NCBI RefSeq assembly: GCF_039555335.1 | Contig: NC_092642.1 | Coordinates: 18,835,151-18,899,150 of the forward strand | DNA length: 64,000 bases | From: Amphiura filiformis | Lineage: Eukaryota > Echinodermata > Ophiuroidea > Amphilepidida > Amphiuridae | Reading direction: 5' to 3' | In this document: piece after piece, positions 1 to 11,586 of the stretch | Numbering within the stretch: the first letter of the stretch is position 1 | Layout: each line of letters opens with the position of its first letter | The notes under the pieces: generated by a model | Database searches by the model: none | The model's input: the letters and a program-made list of their open reading frames with translations, nothing else | Told to the model about the DNA's origin: nothing | Program-made: the position numbers and the translations under genes

Positions 1-1240
1 AAAAAAGATGTCTGTCAAATGTAACATACAGAATAATAATTTGGCAAAAACAGTAGTTCAAGATGGGAAATTGAATAAAGATCACATGCAGTTTATAAAT
101 CACATGTTTTAAAACACTTTTATAAACTCTAAACTATCATCATAATGTGAACATCAAGTGATTTTTAATTTTTTAAAACGTATTGCGTATGTTACTTTTT
201 ACAGACACATACAAATCTTGCGTATGTTACTTATGCATACAAATGTTTGACAGACAACACTTAACAATGGATTGTGTCATCAAAAAAGCTTCTCCTCACA
301 AAGTGATAGTGCCACAAAGCTAGGTGGAGCTAAATGCTATGTCATGTAGCATAATTAGCTGTATCACCCTAGTTTAGCAGGAATTACAGCACCGTCTTGC
401 GTATGTTATATTTTGACAGACATTTCAAGAAAAATTTTAAAATTGTTATATGTTCAAAAAGATGGCAGCCACTTACAAATTGATTATAATATGGAGAAAT
501 GAAGTTATTTACAATAGATTTACCCTTTAGTTTATGCTTCAAGTCTTTGTTTATAAAAAACTGAGGGACTTCAAAATCAATCAAAAGTTTGACAGACAAT
601 AGTAACATACGCAAAAGGCAAACTTTTAAATCCTTTTCTTGATCTGTTAACTTATAATTCATAATGCCTCTTTCTGTTTTTTTGATTGGTTTACTGCACC
701 ATTTTGGGAAACAGGTCACATGAATTTCTATAAGGATCCATAAAAAAAATTAAAAGCTGTTGAAAAAAGGCGTCTCTTGGCATGTTACAAACAAAAGTGT
801 AAAAATAGGCATTTTTACAGCTATTTTTATTTTTTTATTATTTAGAGTGAAAGGATTTTACTTAAATTGTGTATGCTATGTCTTTACTACCTAAACTTGC
901 CACTAAACTAGCAAATATTCCATTTCTATAATTATTATTTTTAAAAAAAGATGTCAAAATATATGGCTATAATATGACACCTTAGCATATTTTGAGCCAG
1001 ATAGGCAGATGTCCAAACTAAAAAAACAAAAACAAATTTGTATGAAATATGCAAAGCAGAGTTCCCTTAATCTTTGTGTGCATTTATTACCTATAGTATG
1101 ACCACTAGTCACTATTGCCCAGGCAGGGAAGAATGACTGACCTAACTTTCCCCTCTTTTATGCTAAAGTCCATGGTTTCCCTCAAAGTAAAAAATTTTTG
1201 GGATGTGGATGGGTAAAAGCCAAGGGACTAACCACTACAT
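1..1240. other. Non-coding; scattered GCGTATGTTAC/GACAGACA motif
   Basis: No gene is supported. The pair TTGCGTATGTTAC and GACAGACA recurs in both orientations at about 8-30, 181-208, 218-278, 397-425 and 587-617. The short open frame on the minus strand at 384-719 resembles nothing I know. Confidence 0.4.
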
Positions 1241-4200
1241 ATATGGGTGTTTATATAAATATGGAGGCCAGAGTGTGACATTGGGACCAAATTTTCAAAT
1301 TGGGTTAATGAGAATTTTGTTTTCATTATTTTACACCCCAAGACCCATATTTCACAAAAAAAAATAATCCGCTTTAATGAAACATAATCCCTATTTGGAC
1401 AGCAACACAATAAAGTGAGACATAAGACACAAATTAACACCTGTAACAATGACACCAAATTGTTTATTTGTCTTGGAGCTGTAACAAATGTATAGTTGAG
1501 GTATGATAATGATTTGCTGGTTTTAACAAATGTTATCGACATCTTTACTTTGGAAAAAAAAAAAGATCCTTAATCCTTTGACAATACTTGTGAAAATGAG
1601 AACTTAATGTCCCAATATTTTGTCAAATTACGACCGATTCAGGCAATTATGTTTCAAAATTACTGTAATGTATACCAAAGTATTATCCTTGCTTTGAAAA
1701 GAAGTTTAATAATCAAGGATGCATTCATTAGTGATTGGCAAGATTCAAAAATGTCATAAATATATCCAATGCTCAATGTTAAAAAACATTAACACCTGTA
1801 ACGCTGACACTGGTGTCACTGTTACAGAGTGACATCATGAACTACATAAGCTATCTATCTACACTACCTATTATAATAGCAAGTCCAAAACTAAGTAATA
1901 TTATGTGAGAAATGTGTAACTAAACAATATTATATTAGTTAACATGCTCAATAATGTAAAATACAAACAAAGTGGCCAGAACTTCTACCTGGGGATGATA
2001 TAAGTTTCCAAATATTTATTCTAGTTTCCAAATATTTATTCTACAGATCGATGTACATTGCACTATTTAACTTTGATTAAATTTCAGAATAGTTGAATAC
2101 TTCAAAGATTTATTTTCCTCATTGATAAATGTAGTCATTTTGCTCAGTTTTACTATGGTTCCTCTCAGCAAGCCAAGCTATTACATCTTGTGTTATCTTT
2201 AATCACACCTGTAACGCTGACACCAAAGTAGTACCGCTGACATTAAAGTACAATGTAGTACCACAGAATGCAAGGAAATGCGTAACCACATCAGAGCGGA
2301 ATTATTTTCACAAGACTATTTTCTGACTGAGCAACATTATACATAATTTTAACTATTGTATGGTTACTTATCATTTCGCATGTAACACTGACACCAAGCC
2401 TTAAATTTAGTGAGGGTTGGCTTGATGTGTCAAAGTTGAAAGACATTTAGAGAAGTTAAAATGTTACAGCATCATGTTACTCAAGATATTATTCAAAGTA
2501 GAACTGAATCATTCAGGTGGTTAATAAACTTAATTTTGCTGTTTTCTGCAAGTGACATATCTTGTAGCTTCTTGTTAAACATTGTAATGTTGATGTAGAA
2601 ACTTAAATAAAACAACAGTTTGCTTTATTATACTAATAAAACACCACATTTGGGTTAGGCCTATCTATAATAACTTGTATGAAATATTTCAACACTTGTT
2701 TCAAAATAATCATTAACATGGAAAGATAAAATCCACCTAAAAGTATACTTATACCTTCTGCAGGTATTGTAATTTTGGCTTCAAAGGAAAAAAACCCAAA
2801 TTTTGCCCAACCGACCCTACTTGAAGTTGAAAGGTCCGCCCGCCCATAAAAAGTAAAACAGGGTGGTTTTTTTCGTTGCATTATATATCATATTTGTCTA
2901 ATTAATTAAATAGCTATCAATGTAGCACAATATTGTGCAGTTGTTTACTACAAAAAGTGCAACTTTCCACCATGGTGAACACTAAACAGGTATGCAAAGA
3001 AAACTAATGGATTTGGAAAGTTGAATTGTCATGAAGCTAAAGGGGGGGGGGGGGACAAAATGTTAGAAGTTCAAATTGGATTAAAAGAAAAGCAAATATT
3101 CTTATTTGAACATAAACATGATAAGTAATAAATATAATAAATAAATAATATCAATAATTATCAATGCTTTGTAAAAAAAAGTGCAGATTCTATACACGCA
3201 AAACAATTTACCCATCCTATCGCCATGTTTTGAAAACAAACACACCCCTCTGCTATCAAATGGTCGAGTCCAAAAACGATATGGGGTCAAGGTTACGGCG
3301 TGATAAATAAACTCTTTATTTGTTGAAACTTGGGCATTTGGCCAACAGTAAGACAGAAATACATTACCCATTTCATTCAATATTAATAAAAATAGAACAA
3401 GAAAGCATTGATACACAAATACAAATATTTACCTCTACAAAAACCACTGTAAAATAGCTCATATCGAACACGCCGTAACTATGAGATTTGTGTTATGCCA
3501 ATTTCAGTTACGGATGAAGTTTTCTGTTACCAACTAGTCCGTATTCGGCGATGATCTTTAAGTACTAAAATGGTGTTTCACAGAAATATTCTGCGAGTCG
3601 AATCGCATGAGTTATTCGATCATTATAAAAACAATTATGGAGGAAATTTCCAAGATTTTTGTCAAGGGATAGCCGAGAAAAATTCAGAATGGCCACACCG
3701 TAACACTGACACCAAGTCCGTGTGTTGGAATGTGACATCTTTCTGCGATTTTTCTCGAGTAATTCTTACTTCCAATGTACTACAACGTTTTGTTTAAAGT
3801 CTTGGAACTAATTAAATTCAAATTTATCACTAGAAACGTCACAAAACAATAAACACACGTTAAATGTTGTACACCCCGTAACACAAACACACCCGTAACG
3901 CTTTTCGACCACGAAGGCAATAAGCGCGATGAAAAAAAAAAATTGTCTCCACGTGGGTATTTTTGCACACGGTCGTAAGAGGTCATCATCCGGGCCTGTG
4001 TATCATGTGACTTTCATTCATAAAGACACAATGTTTACATTTCTACATCGCAAGAAAATCTCACTCCGTAACGAAAGTGAGTGACACCAAAGTTATTAAA
4101 ATCTCAATTTATCATTGAATATTTATTTGATTTAGATTACAGGCACATTCCATATGTTTTTTATGTTAAGGTACTGTCATATTTGTTTCAAAACTCAACT

Positions 4201-4686
4201 TTCACAATACAGAAAGCTTACGTTTTAAACTGGTGACCGATTGAAAAACTCTTTCACACCCGTAACATTGCTGACACGAAATGTTACGGAGTGGTGTGAA
4301 AATCGGCAAAAACAAAAAACACAAACTTCGCAACATTTGATAAAATCTTGTTGACAATCATAAAAATGGACCTCTGTTCATGTTTCCATAGCAAACAAGG
4401 TAAGGTTTTAATTATTATATGGGGAAATGTGGAATTTAAAAATGTCTCTTTTCATGTCACACTGTTTTCACAAAAAAAATGATGACTCCATTACTTTTCG
4501 CCCGTAAAATTCTACTATGTCAACAGAAGTAAAAAAAAAAAGTCTTGATTTATTGTATAAATATATATTAGTTAAATGCAATGAAAAAAAATTAGCAGGC
4601 TTTTACATTTTTTCTACAATCTTGAGAAATGCAAAACAAGGCCCATGTTTTACTACTGGCCTCCATATTTATATAAACACCCATAT
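1241..4686. mobile_element. 3.4-kb unit with perfect 31-bp terminal inverted repeats
   Basis: The 31 bases at 1241-1271 (beginning ATATGGGTGTTTATATAAAT) recur exactly inverted at 4656-4686. Between them lie about nine copies of a motif close to CACCYGTAACRCTGACACC (1438, 1793, 2206, 2378, 3461, 3694, 3869, 4061, 4255), some paired head-to-head. No transposase frame is visible, so it would be a non-autonomous or decayed DNA transposon. A clear target duplication is not seen. Confidence 0.5.
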
Positions 4687-4989
4687 GCTAATGCTATGCA
4701 CCCATTATAATTCTTCTCTAAATGACACTTGATGAATTCACCTACCCTGTAGAGCAGTCACTGCCAGCCAGTGACCAAACATAATTATACAGTACATGTT
4801 CCAGTTATACATTTTCCCCCAAAATAGTTTATGTTTAATCTTCCTTGAATCCTGTTGACTTTCTTCTGTATTTCCCCTCTATTTTTTTTCTTTTTCAAAA
4901 TGCAAAATTCTTCCCCAAAGGGGTAAAATTATTCCCTCCCCTTTGGGGGCGATTAACGGAAGAATAGACACCCCTGCATACTGTTTAAA

Positions 4990-5272
4990 CTATTGGGCTT
5001 TCCATTTAAAATCCACACTATCCCTGTGGAAGAATTTGGAAGTATCTTCCACAGAGGGAGTGTTTTTCAAATGTATTTGGTCAAAGTATATAAATCATTT
5101 TGAAACCCATACTCCCTCTGTATTATGGCTTTACCATCTATAACTGGAATGTGTATTTCAAATGGAAGTTACCCAATTGAATATTCTATTCGATACTTAT
5201 ACTCCCTCTTTGGAAGACTTTAGGTAAATCTTCCACAGGGGTAGTGTGAATCTTAAATGGAATAGCCCAACT
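4990..5272. repeat. Inverted-repeat element (MITE-like), TTGGGCT..CTGTGGAAG
   Basis: The left arm at 4991-5035 (TTGGGCTTTCCATTTAAAAT, then CACACTATCCCTGTGGAAG) is matched inverted at about 5225-5271, with a further internal inverted motif ACTCCCTCT. It is non-coding. Confidence 0.55.
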
Positions 5273-5540
5273 GATGGATATGCTTAAGTCTGCCATGTTA
5301 TTACGCTTGTGATTGGTGGACATAGCTCCCAGAAAACACAAAAGTGTTTTTAAAATGTTATAATATAACATTGGTATCGGATGAAACGTTAAAATGTAAC
5401 ATTATTTCCAGAATTTGATTTAATTTATTTTGCACTTTGTGTTTTACCAACTGGATGAATACTAGTAATCTACACCAAGATGTTTTTGTTTTTGAATGTT
5501 ATTGACATTTTTTATACCCTTTGTATTGGCCCAACAATGA

Positions 5541-5596
5541 ACACAAAATGTTTTACAGAAAACGTTTAAAAACGTTTTCTGTAAAACATTTTGTGT
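5541..5596. repeat. 26-bp perfect palindrome, AACGTTTT family
   Basis: Arms 5541-5566 and 5571-5596 are exact inverse complements around a 4-nt centre. The arm sequence (ACACAAAATGTTTTACAGAA...) is the end of the larger repeat family at 21833-22522 and 63606-63991, so this is a minimal fold-back copy. Confidence 0.7.
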
Positions 5597-6255
5597 TTGC
5601 TAGGTTTACAAAACATCTGTAGTTAACCAATCACAGGCCATGCAGATTGTGGTTGACAGATATGTCAGACATGAACTAGACCTTCTGTCTTTATCATAAT
5701 TATATAGTTTGATCAGCACGTAATAGGCGGGAAATGTTAGGCTTTTACTACTACGCTAAAAAGTAGACCCACTTTAAGATTGCTATTAGTTAACCTGTCT
5801 GGTCTTTATTTTATGTGTTAAAGAAAGTATGACAAAATAGGACTTAATAATTCATGATGCTTGTGGCAAGAGGTCACAAGAAAATTATCAAAATAAAATG
5901 TTTTGGTATTAATCCGCTGATTACGAGCTGATCATAGTATAACATTCTTTTTTTTCCATCTTCCAAAACAAGACAAGGGATTTACGCATATAGTGCACAG
6001 GCAATGAAAAAACAATGACCCTCTTCTGTTGGCGGAAGGTTCGGTCTGGTGTTTGTTATTTATTTATTGTTAGCAAATGACTCTCAAAATCCACTTTTGA
6101 CCACAAAGAACCTGCTGATTATACATGCATACAGCAAATTAAAAAAAAAATCCAAAAAAAATGTGGGTCGGTCGGGTCGGGCCAGTTATGTAGGTCTTTA
6201 AGATATAAATATTTTTTTATTGTAATGATTTTTTAAAATTTTTTTTGTGTTTCAG

Positions 6256-7179
6256 GCACCTGTGATGATTCACAGTTCCACATATCCCAGTAGAGTCCAT
6301 TACTTTGGTACAAGAGCAGGCACGTTGACAAGCATCAAATTTGATGCCGATGGGGTACCTGATGCAACAGATGCAACGCTTCATGTTGTACAAGATGAGC
6401 TGTACATCGTGGGCGGCAACGCAGGACGCATGCAAAAGTTCATACGCATTAACCCCGGAATGAAATCATCCCAAGAGTTACCACGACTGAAGCAAGGGCG
6501 TAGGAATGCGGCTGTAGTGTACCACCAGGGGTACTTATATGCCATCGGTGGGGATGTAAAGAAGGATCCAAAGGGCACTCCAGTGTTTACTGCTTCTGCT
6601 GAACGATACGACTTTCAGCGGATGGTTTGGCAGGGAATAGCTGATTTGCCTTGTACGTTGAGAGATCCACATGCTATAGTTTTTAACAATAAAATTGTAG
6701 TCTGCGGCGTGGAAGTAGGGGCCCGAGTAGGGGATCAAGACATGGCGCGAGTTAAGGTATTTGATCCTGATACCAACCAATGGGCAAGACTCCTTGATGG
6801 AAAATGTGCAGAAATGGGGCAATATTGGCTTTCAAATTCAGGAGAGCCAAATTGCTTGTATTTAATTATGACCAGAAAGGACACCAGTATCGGAAAGTAT
6901 TCAACCACTGTCTTTGAATATCGCCAGATTAGCCAAGATCACACTACATCGATCAAATTGGGAAGTTCTACAAATGTTGATCAGAGTCTTTTAGGTCAGT
7001 CCAAGTTACCTGCCTTTCGCATCGGGAGTGATGTCTATCTGATTGTGAGGAACTACATCTATAAGACTGGGGTCAAAATAGAAGATGACCAAATCTACGA
7101 GACTGACCTGAGCAAATGGGACGTGCTGTTGACTAATGCAGGTGGTGACAAGTTCACTGAGTTTATTATCCGGGTGTAA
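6256..7179 (+). CDS. Kelch-repeat (KLHL-like) protein, terminal exon
   Basis: This open frame of 307 codons starts directly after a good 3' splice site (a T-rich tract ending in TTTCAG at 6255) and ends at TAA 7177-7179. There is no ATG at its start, so it is the last coding exon of a larger gene, entered in phase 0. The translation shows degenerate kelch blades: LYIVGG, RRNAAVVYHQGYLYAIGGD, SAERYDFQRMVWQGIADLP, NNKIVVCG and VKVFDPDTNQW. In BTB-BACK-kelch proteins the kelch propeller binds substrate for a CUL3 ubiquitin ligase. The BTB and BACK domains would be encoded upstream and I do not find them in 1-6255, so they probably lie before the window. The repeats after about residue 210 are weak. 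Confidence is high for kelch and moderate for KLHL membership. Confidence 0.85.
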   Translation, partial: APVMIHSSTYPSRVHYFGTRAGTLTSIKFDADGVPDATDATLHVVQDELYIVGGNAGRMQKFIRINPGMKSSQELPRLKQGRRNAAVVYHQGYLYAIGGDVKKDPKGTPVFTASAERYDFQRMVWQGIADLPCTLRDPHAIVFNNKIVVCGVEVGARVGDQDMARVKVFDPDTNQWARLLDGKCAEMGQYWLSNSGEPNCLYLIMTRKDTSIGKYSTTVFEYRQISQDHTTSIKLGSSTNVDQSLLGQSKLPAFRIGSDVYLIVRNYIYKTGVKIEDDQIYETDLSKWDVLLTNAGGDKFTEFIIRV

Positions 7180-8510
7180 GTCCGTAACTGAAAAGCATAC
7201 CAATAACAAATGCAGGATTGGCTTAAGTTATGCAGGGACTGTCTTTTGGAATGTGCAGGAGATTAAATAGCTCTTCTGGAGCCTTCAAGGAAAGCTGTTT
7301 AGAGCATTAAACAATAGAATGTAAGGAGAGATTTAAGGAGAGCAGTAGAGAGCGAGCAATAACCTATAATATTATTAAGTGTACTGTTACCGTGATTTCC
7401 ATGTTCCCCTGCAAAGTTTGGGGAATAAGTTTTCACCATGGGGAAGATTTTTAGTAAGTTGGTGAAAAAAGTGAGGAAAAAACTCAAATCATCAAATCAA
7501 TGAATATATGATTTGTGGCCAAAATTGGTAAAAATTGCTTCCAGTTTCTGTAACAATAGGCCTCCCTAAGTTTGATTGGTCAAATTGGATGAGGACCATT
7601 TGGGGAATAATGTGCCTCTTCTGGAAGAATAGACACACAGGGACACACAGTGACAGAGAACAAATTAGTCCCAGTTTTGCTAAGCCAAATGTTTTTTGGT
7701 ATCCATGCACATTGCACAATTGATCTGGTAATGTCAACAAAATTTGGTAGTGTGTGTCACTGACCATCTAGATATTCGGTCAAAATGATGAACATTCCTT
7801 GACAACCGAGCTTTGATGCACCACCAGGGTAATCGATGATGCTGCCACCTACAATGTATTTTTGGTTAATACCAGGTACAATGCACATACCTCACACTAT
7901 GGACCACAATAGCCTCATCCCAATGGCATAGTCCAATAACCTCAATTACATAATCATAGTGCAAAATTTGACCAAGTTGCAGAGTATGAGTTTTTGTACT
8001 CAAATTTTCAAAGGTCATTCAATAAATGAAATTTAAGAACTGTGCCCCTGATAGATGAGCATGTTGTGGATCCTAGTGTCAGGCCTAAAATTGTACTGTC
8101 ACCCACCTTTAACATAACATTCTGTGTGTATTTTGGCAAATCTATTTAAATTACATGAATTATAATAGGCTGACAATTTTACACACTATTTATATTGCTA
8201 TTATAATGTGATGATGATCATAATGTGCTTTTACTATAAATTATTTTTGCATACTATTTGATATTATTGTAACTTGCCATTATTATCAATATTTACATTG
8301 TATTTTAAAAATATTACTATAGTATTATTACTCTCGCAATTTATATTCATTAATATTATGTTTGTTTTCCATTGACTTTACCAAATGGTGCATTACTGTA
8401 CACTGCCACAAAAGTTCTAATCATGACATTATGGGATATGGGTGTTCTTGTGTCAGGTTGAAATCACCATGGCAAATGGTGCCTAAAATTTGAGTAACTA
8501 CAAATAAAGC
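7180..8510 (+). other. Probable 3' UTR and flank of the kelch gene
   Basis: No coding frame is supported here. AATAAA hexamers occur at 8021-8026 and 8503-8508 and are candidate polyadenylation signals for the kelch transcript; which one is used, if either, cannot be told from sequence. Confidence 0.35.
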
Positions 8511-10029
8511 TCATCAGGCTGTGTCTATTAGTAGGCATGTCCACTAAAAATTGAAGTACTTTTAAATTGATTCAGACCTAACTTATTGGATTGATGAAAG
8601 AAACATTTTGGCGTTTAAATAATCTTAATCGGACGTTTCATTCCAGAGATATGGCCTTTCGAGTGTCACGGTTTTATATAGGGCTGCTAGAACATGTTAA
8701 AAAGTTAAAGTCCAAAAAGGAATACTAACAGAAAGTGCAACTTTAAGGTACTTTTTCTTAATGTATTTATTAACTATCTTATCTGGAACATTATATTTGC
8801 TTATAACAACATGAAAATAAGATCATCCTGAAAATTTAATCGATTTTGTTGACATACAACAAAAACTATAAGACCTCAAAACCCATGGTTTGTTTGTTGA
8901 AACCTCAAGCATGATCATAGATGGCCGCCATGGAAAATATCTCCATAGAGGAGATGAACAATAAGTGCATTATTTCAAATGAAAAGCGGTAGTCTTAAAC
9001 ATTGTTCAATCTTTTAAGGTCAGCACATTTTATCTTCAAAATTATTATATTTCATCATGGCATAAGTTTGGTAACATTAATCACTACCAATTTTGAGAAA
9101 TTTGCTCCAACTCAAAGGTTATCTTTACTACATTGAGCAATACACTGTGTGCATGGAAGCCATGATGGTCCCCGGTTTTATACTCCCTATGAAATGGACA
9201 TGGTAGTGAGAAGTGCACGGGAAGTGCATGATTTGAGATGGGCATGCGTAGGCTTAAACATTCTTAAATTTCTTAACATCCTACACATTTTGTCTTTATA
9301 AATAGTTAAATTTTATGAGTATGTAAGTTTGCTTGTCTGATTCACTCCAAATTCGGAGATAATTGCGTTTGAACACCTGATGCACGGAATGGTGTCACTT
9401 CAACCTGTTGTAGTTCTCATCTCATTAAATTTTTCATTAAAAAAGTTGATCTCTTCATGCAGGAAGGTCCTCTCTATTTACTGACCAAACAGGAAAAAGT
9501 TTGGTGAATGTTTTCTGGTGGAATCAGGAATTTCTTGAAACACCCTGATATAGGCCTACATTTGGATCAAAACAAGTATAGTACGCCATTTAACATGCCT
9601 GGGATTTCTTGTATCGATCAGTTTCTCCATAGACAATACGTGTGTGAGTGCACGCACACAGTAAATGAAAAATCGTTCTAGTGGAAACTGTATTGAGAGT
9701 GGGCATCCCTACTATTCTAAAAGTATATCAGGTTAACTGTCACTGTAGGACTCAAAATACTTTCTTTGATTGCGAGGGCTATTTTTAATGGATTCTACCA
9801 AATAGTAGCCCTTGTGAGTAGATTTTACGTTTGCCATTGACACAGATTTTTCCACAGGGACTATTTTGTGAAATTTGGGGCAGTGGCCCCAGTGTATGAT
9901 GATATCTGAAGTTCCCTGACTTGTGTTTAATTTATGTCTAATGCAGCGTAATGGAAGTTTTTATTCAATTTGTTGAAACATCAAAATAATTTTGAACGCC
10001 TTTCCGTACATTTAATTGTTAGTGTAAAA

Positions 10030-10900
10030 AACATGTTAACCACATACATGTACATATTTATAAATTTGTATTGTAATACCAGTTAAGTATGTTATGATAG
10101 TATTTGGTACTTACTTATTATTTATTCCAAAATCTGTGTTTTCATTACAAGTAGTACAGTATGTAGTTCATGTTTTCTATGTAGATAGTATTAACATTTA
10201 TCAGTATTTAATCCCATGGGCACTACTGGACAAATTATATTGGCCTCTAAAAACAATTTTGATTGGTTACAATGAAGCCTACATCCACAGACTAAGTACA
10301 GAATATCCATCAACAGTCAAAAGTCCCTGTGCTTTGTAAGCTGTGAATTCTCGTATACTCATGAGGTTCGATTGCGCGTGTCTAACAATCACGCCAGAGT
10401 TTATTGTCTCTGTGTATACACAATAGAAGACAAGACAAGATACCTATGCAAAAGGTGGTAAAAATACACTGTATGGTGTGTAGCAGTTTCATCTGTCGCA
10501 CTTCATTGAACGATCGACCCTCATTACTCATTATTGGGGGATGCCGAGACTGCCTGTTAGTGGTTATTAGTCCATATAGTCTGTGCATCATGTATCATGT
10601 GTGAGCCAATCAAAGACATGGTAAAAATAGACTGAAGGGTTTTAAGATTAAAATAGCTGAGAGAACTCTATTTTGATTGGTTACTAAGATGATTATATCA
10701 TGGTTTGAACCAATCAGGGGCTCTGTAAGAAAAGCAGTTAGTGTCCATGGGGTTAATTCAGTTGTATGTAGATTAGTCATGATTGGTGCTAACCAAATTT
10801 GGTATGGGTATGAAAAAGCAATGCTATGTACATTTTAATTAGAAACACAGTATTTTCAAGTCAAGGATTTTACATTTCATATATTATTTTAGACATTGTT
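10030..10900 (+). repeat. Diverged third copy of the 11.5-19.8 kb duplicated segment
   Basis: It shares CCCATGGGCACTAC, GATTGGTTAC..GAAGCCTACATCCACAGA, GATTATATCATGGTTTGAAC and the text around TAAGAAAAGCAGT with both later copies, in order, but with many substitutions. Non-coding. Confidence 0.6.
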
Positions 10901-11396
10901 TTTTATTGTTTTTACATCAAAACTTAGTCCCCATCATAATAGTTCATGCAGTATGTATTTTAGAGATCCAGTGAACCATTAATTTGTTTAAAAAAAACCT
11001 GGGGCTCTAAGAGAATATTAAGGTCCAGTTACTCTTCCTTTGCTTCCAAAATTCTTGAATTTATTGGTGTGTGTGCTGATAACATTTTGTGCTTTTTATG
11101 TATGCTGGCTCTTTAAAAATACATTTGAGTATCCAGTATGTTAAGATAAACGCTTGGTCATGGGCGTCAATCCGGGAGGGGGCGTGTCCCCTCCACTTTT
11201 CAGCAAAATGACCAATTTTTTGTTCTTTTCAGCCACTTTTTGACAATTTTGGCCAATTGTCCCCCCACATTTCAAACCGGATTGGTGCTAATGCACTTGG
11301 TAACAGTAAACTTAAATGTGCCATTCAAAACAGGAAGTTTTTTTTTTGTATCTATGAAAACCACACCACAGCTAATTTTGAATGCCTCTCCGTATA

Positions 11397-11586
11397 CCGT
11401 AAACATTCACCTAATAGGCGCACCCGTACTCCTTTGCCTTGGGATAAATTTCATGTACAAATAGAGAACTCCCTCCTCTAAAAATTATTTGCTGGTGGGA
11501 ATTTTATGGGAGGACACTTTTAGTTTGTGTCTAAAATTCCAGTTATGTCAAGAGACCCCATAGCGCCATTAGGCGAATGTTTACAG
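11397..11586. mobile_element. Short TA-flanked element, TIR CCGTAAACATTCACCTAA
   Basis: CCGTAAACATTCACCTAA at the left and its near inverse (TTAGGCGAATGTTTACAG) at the right are flanked by TA dinucleotides. It is the same family as the 24081-26555 element. The left breakpoint of the segmental duplication (about 11488) falls inside it. Confidence 0.55.

Noticed and set aside
384..719. 111-codon minus-strand frame
   Set aside because: Low-complexity Lys/Leu/Ile composition typical of AT-rich DNA, no family motif, and it overlaps the repeated GCGTATGTTAC motifs.
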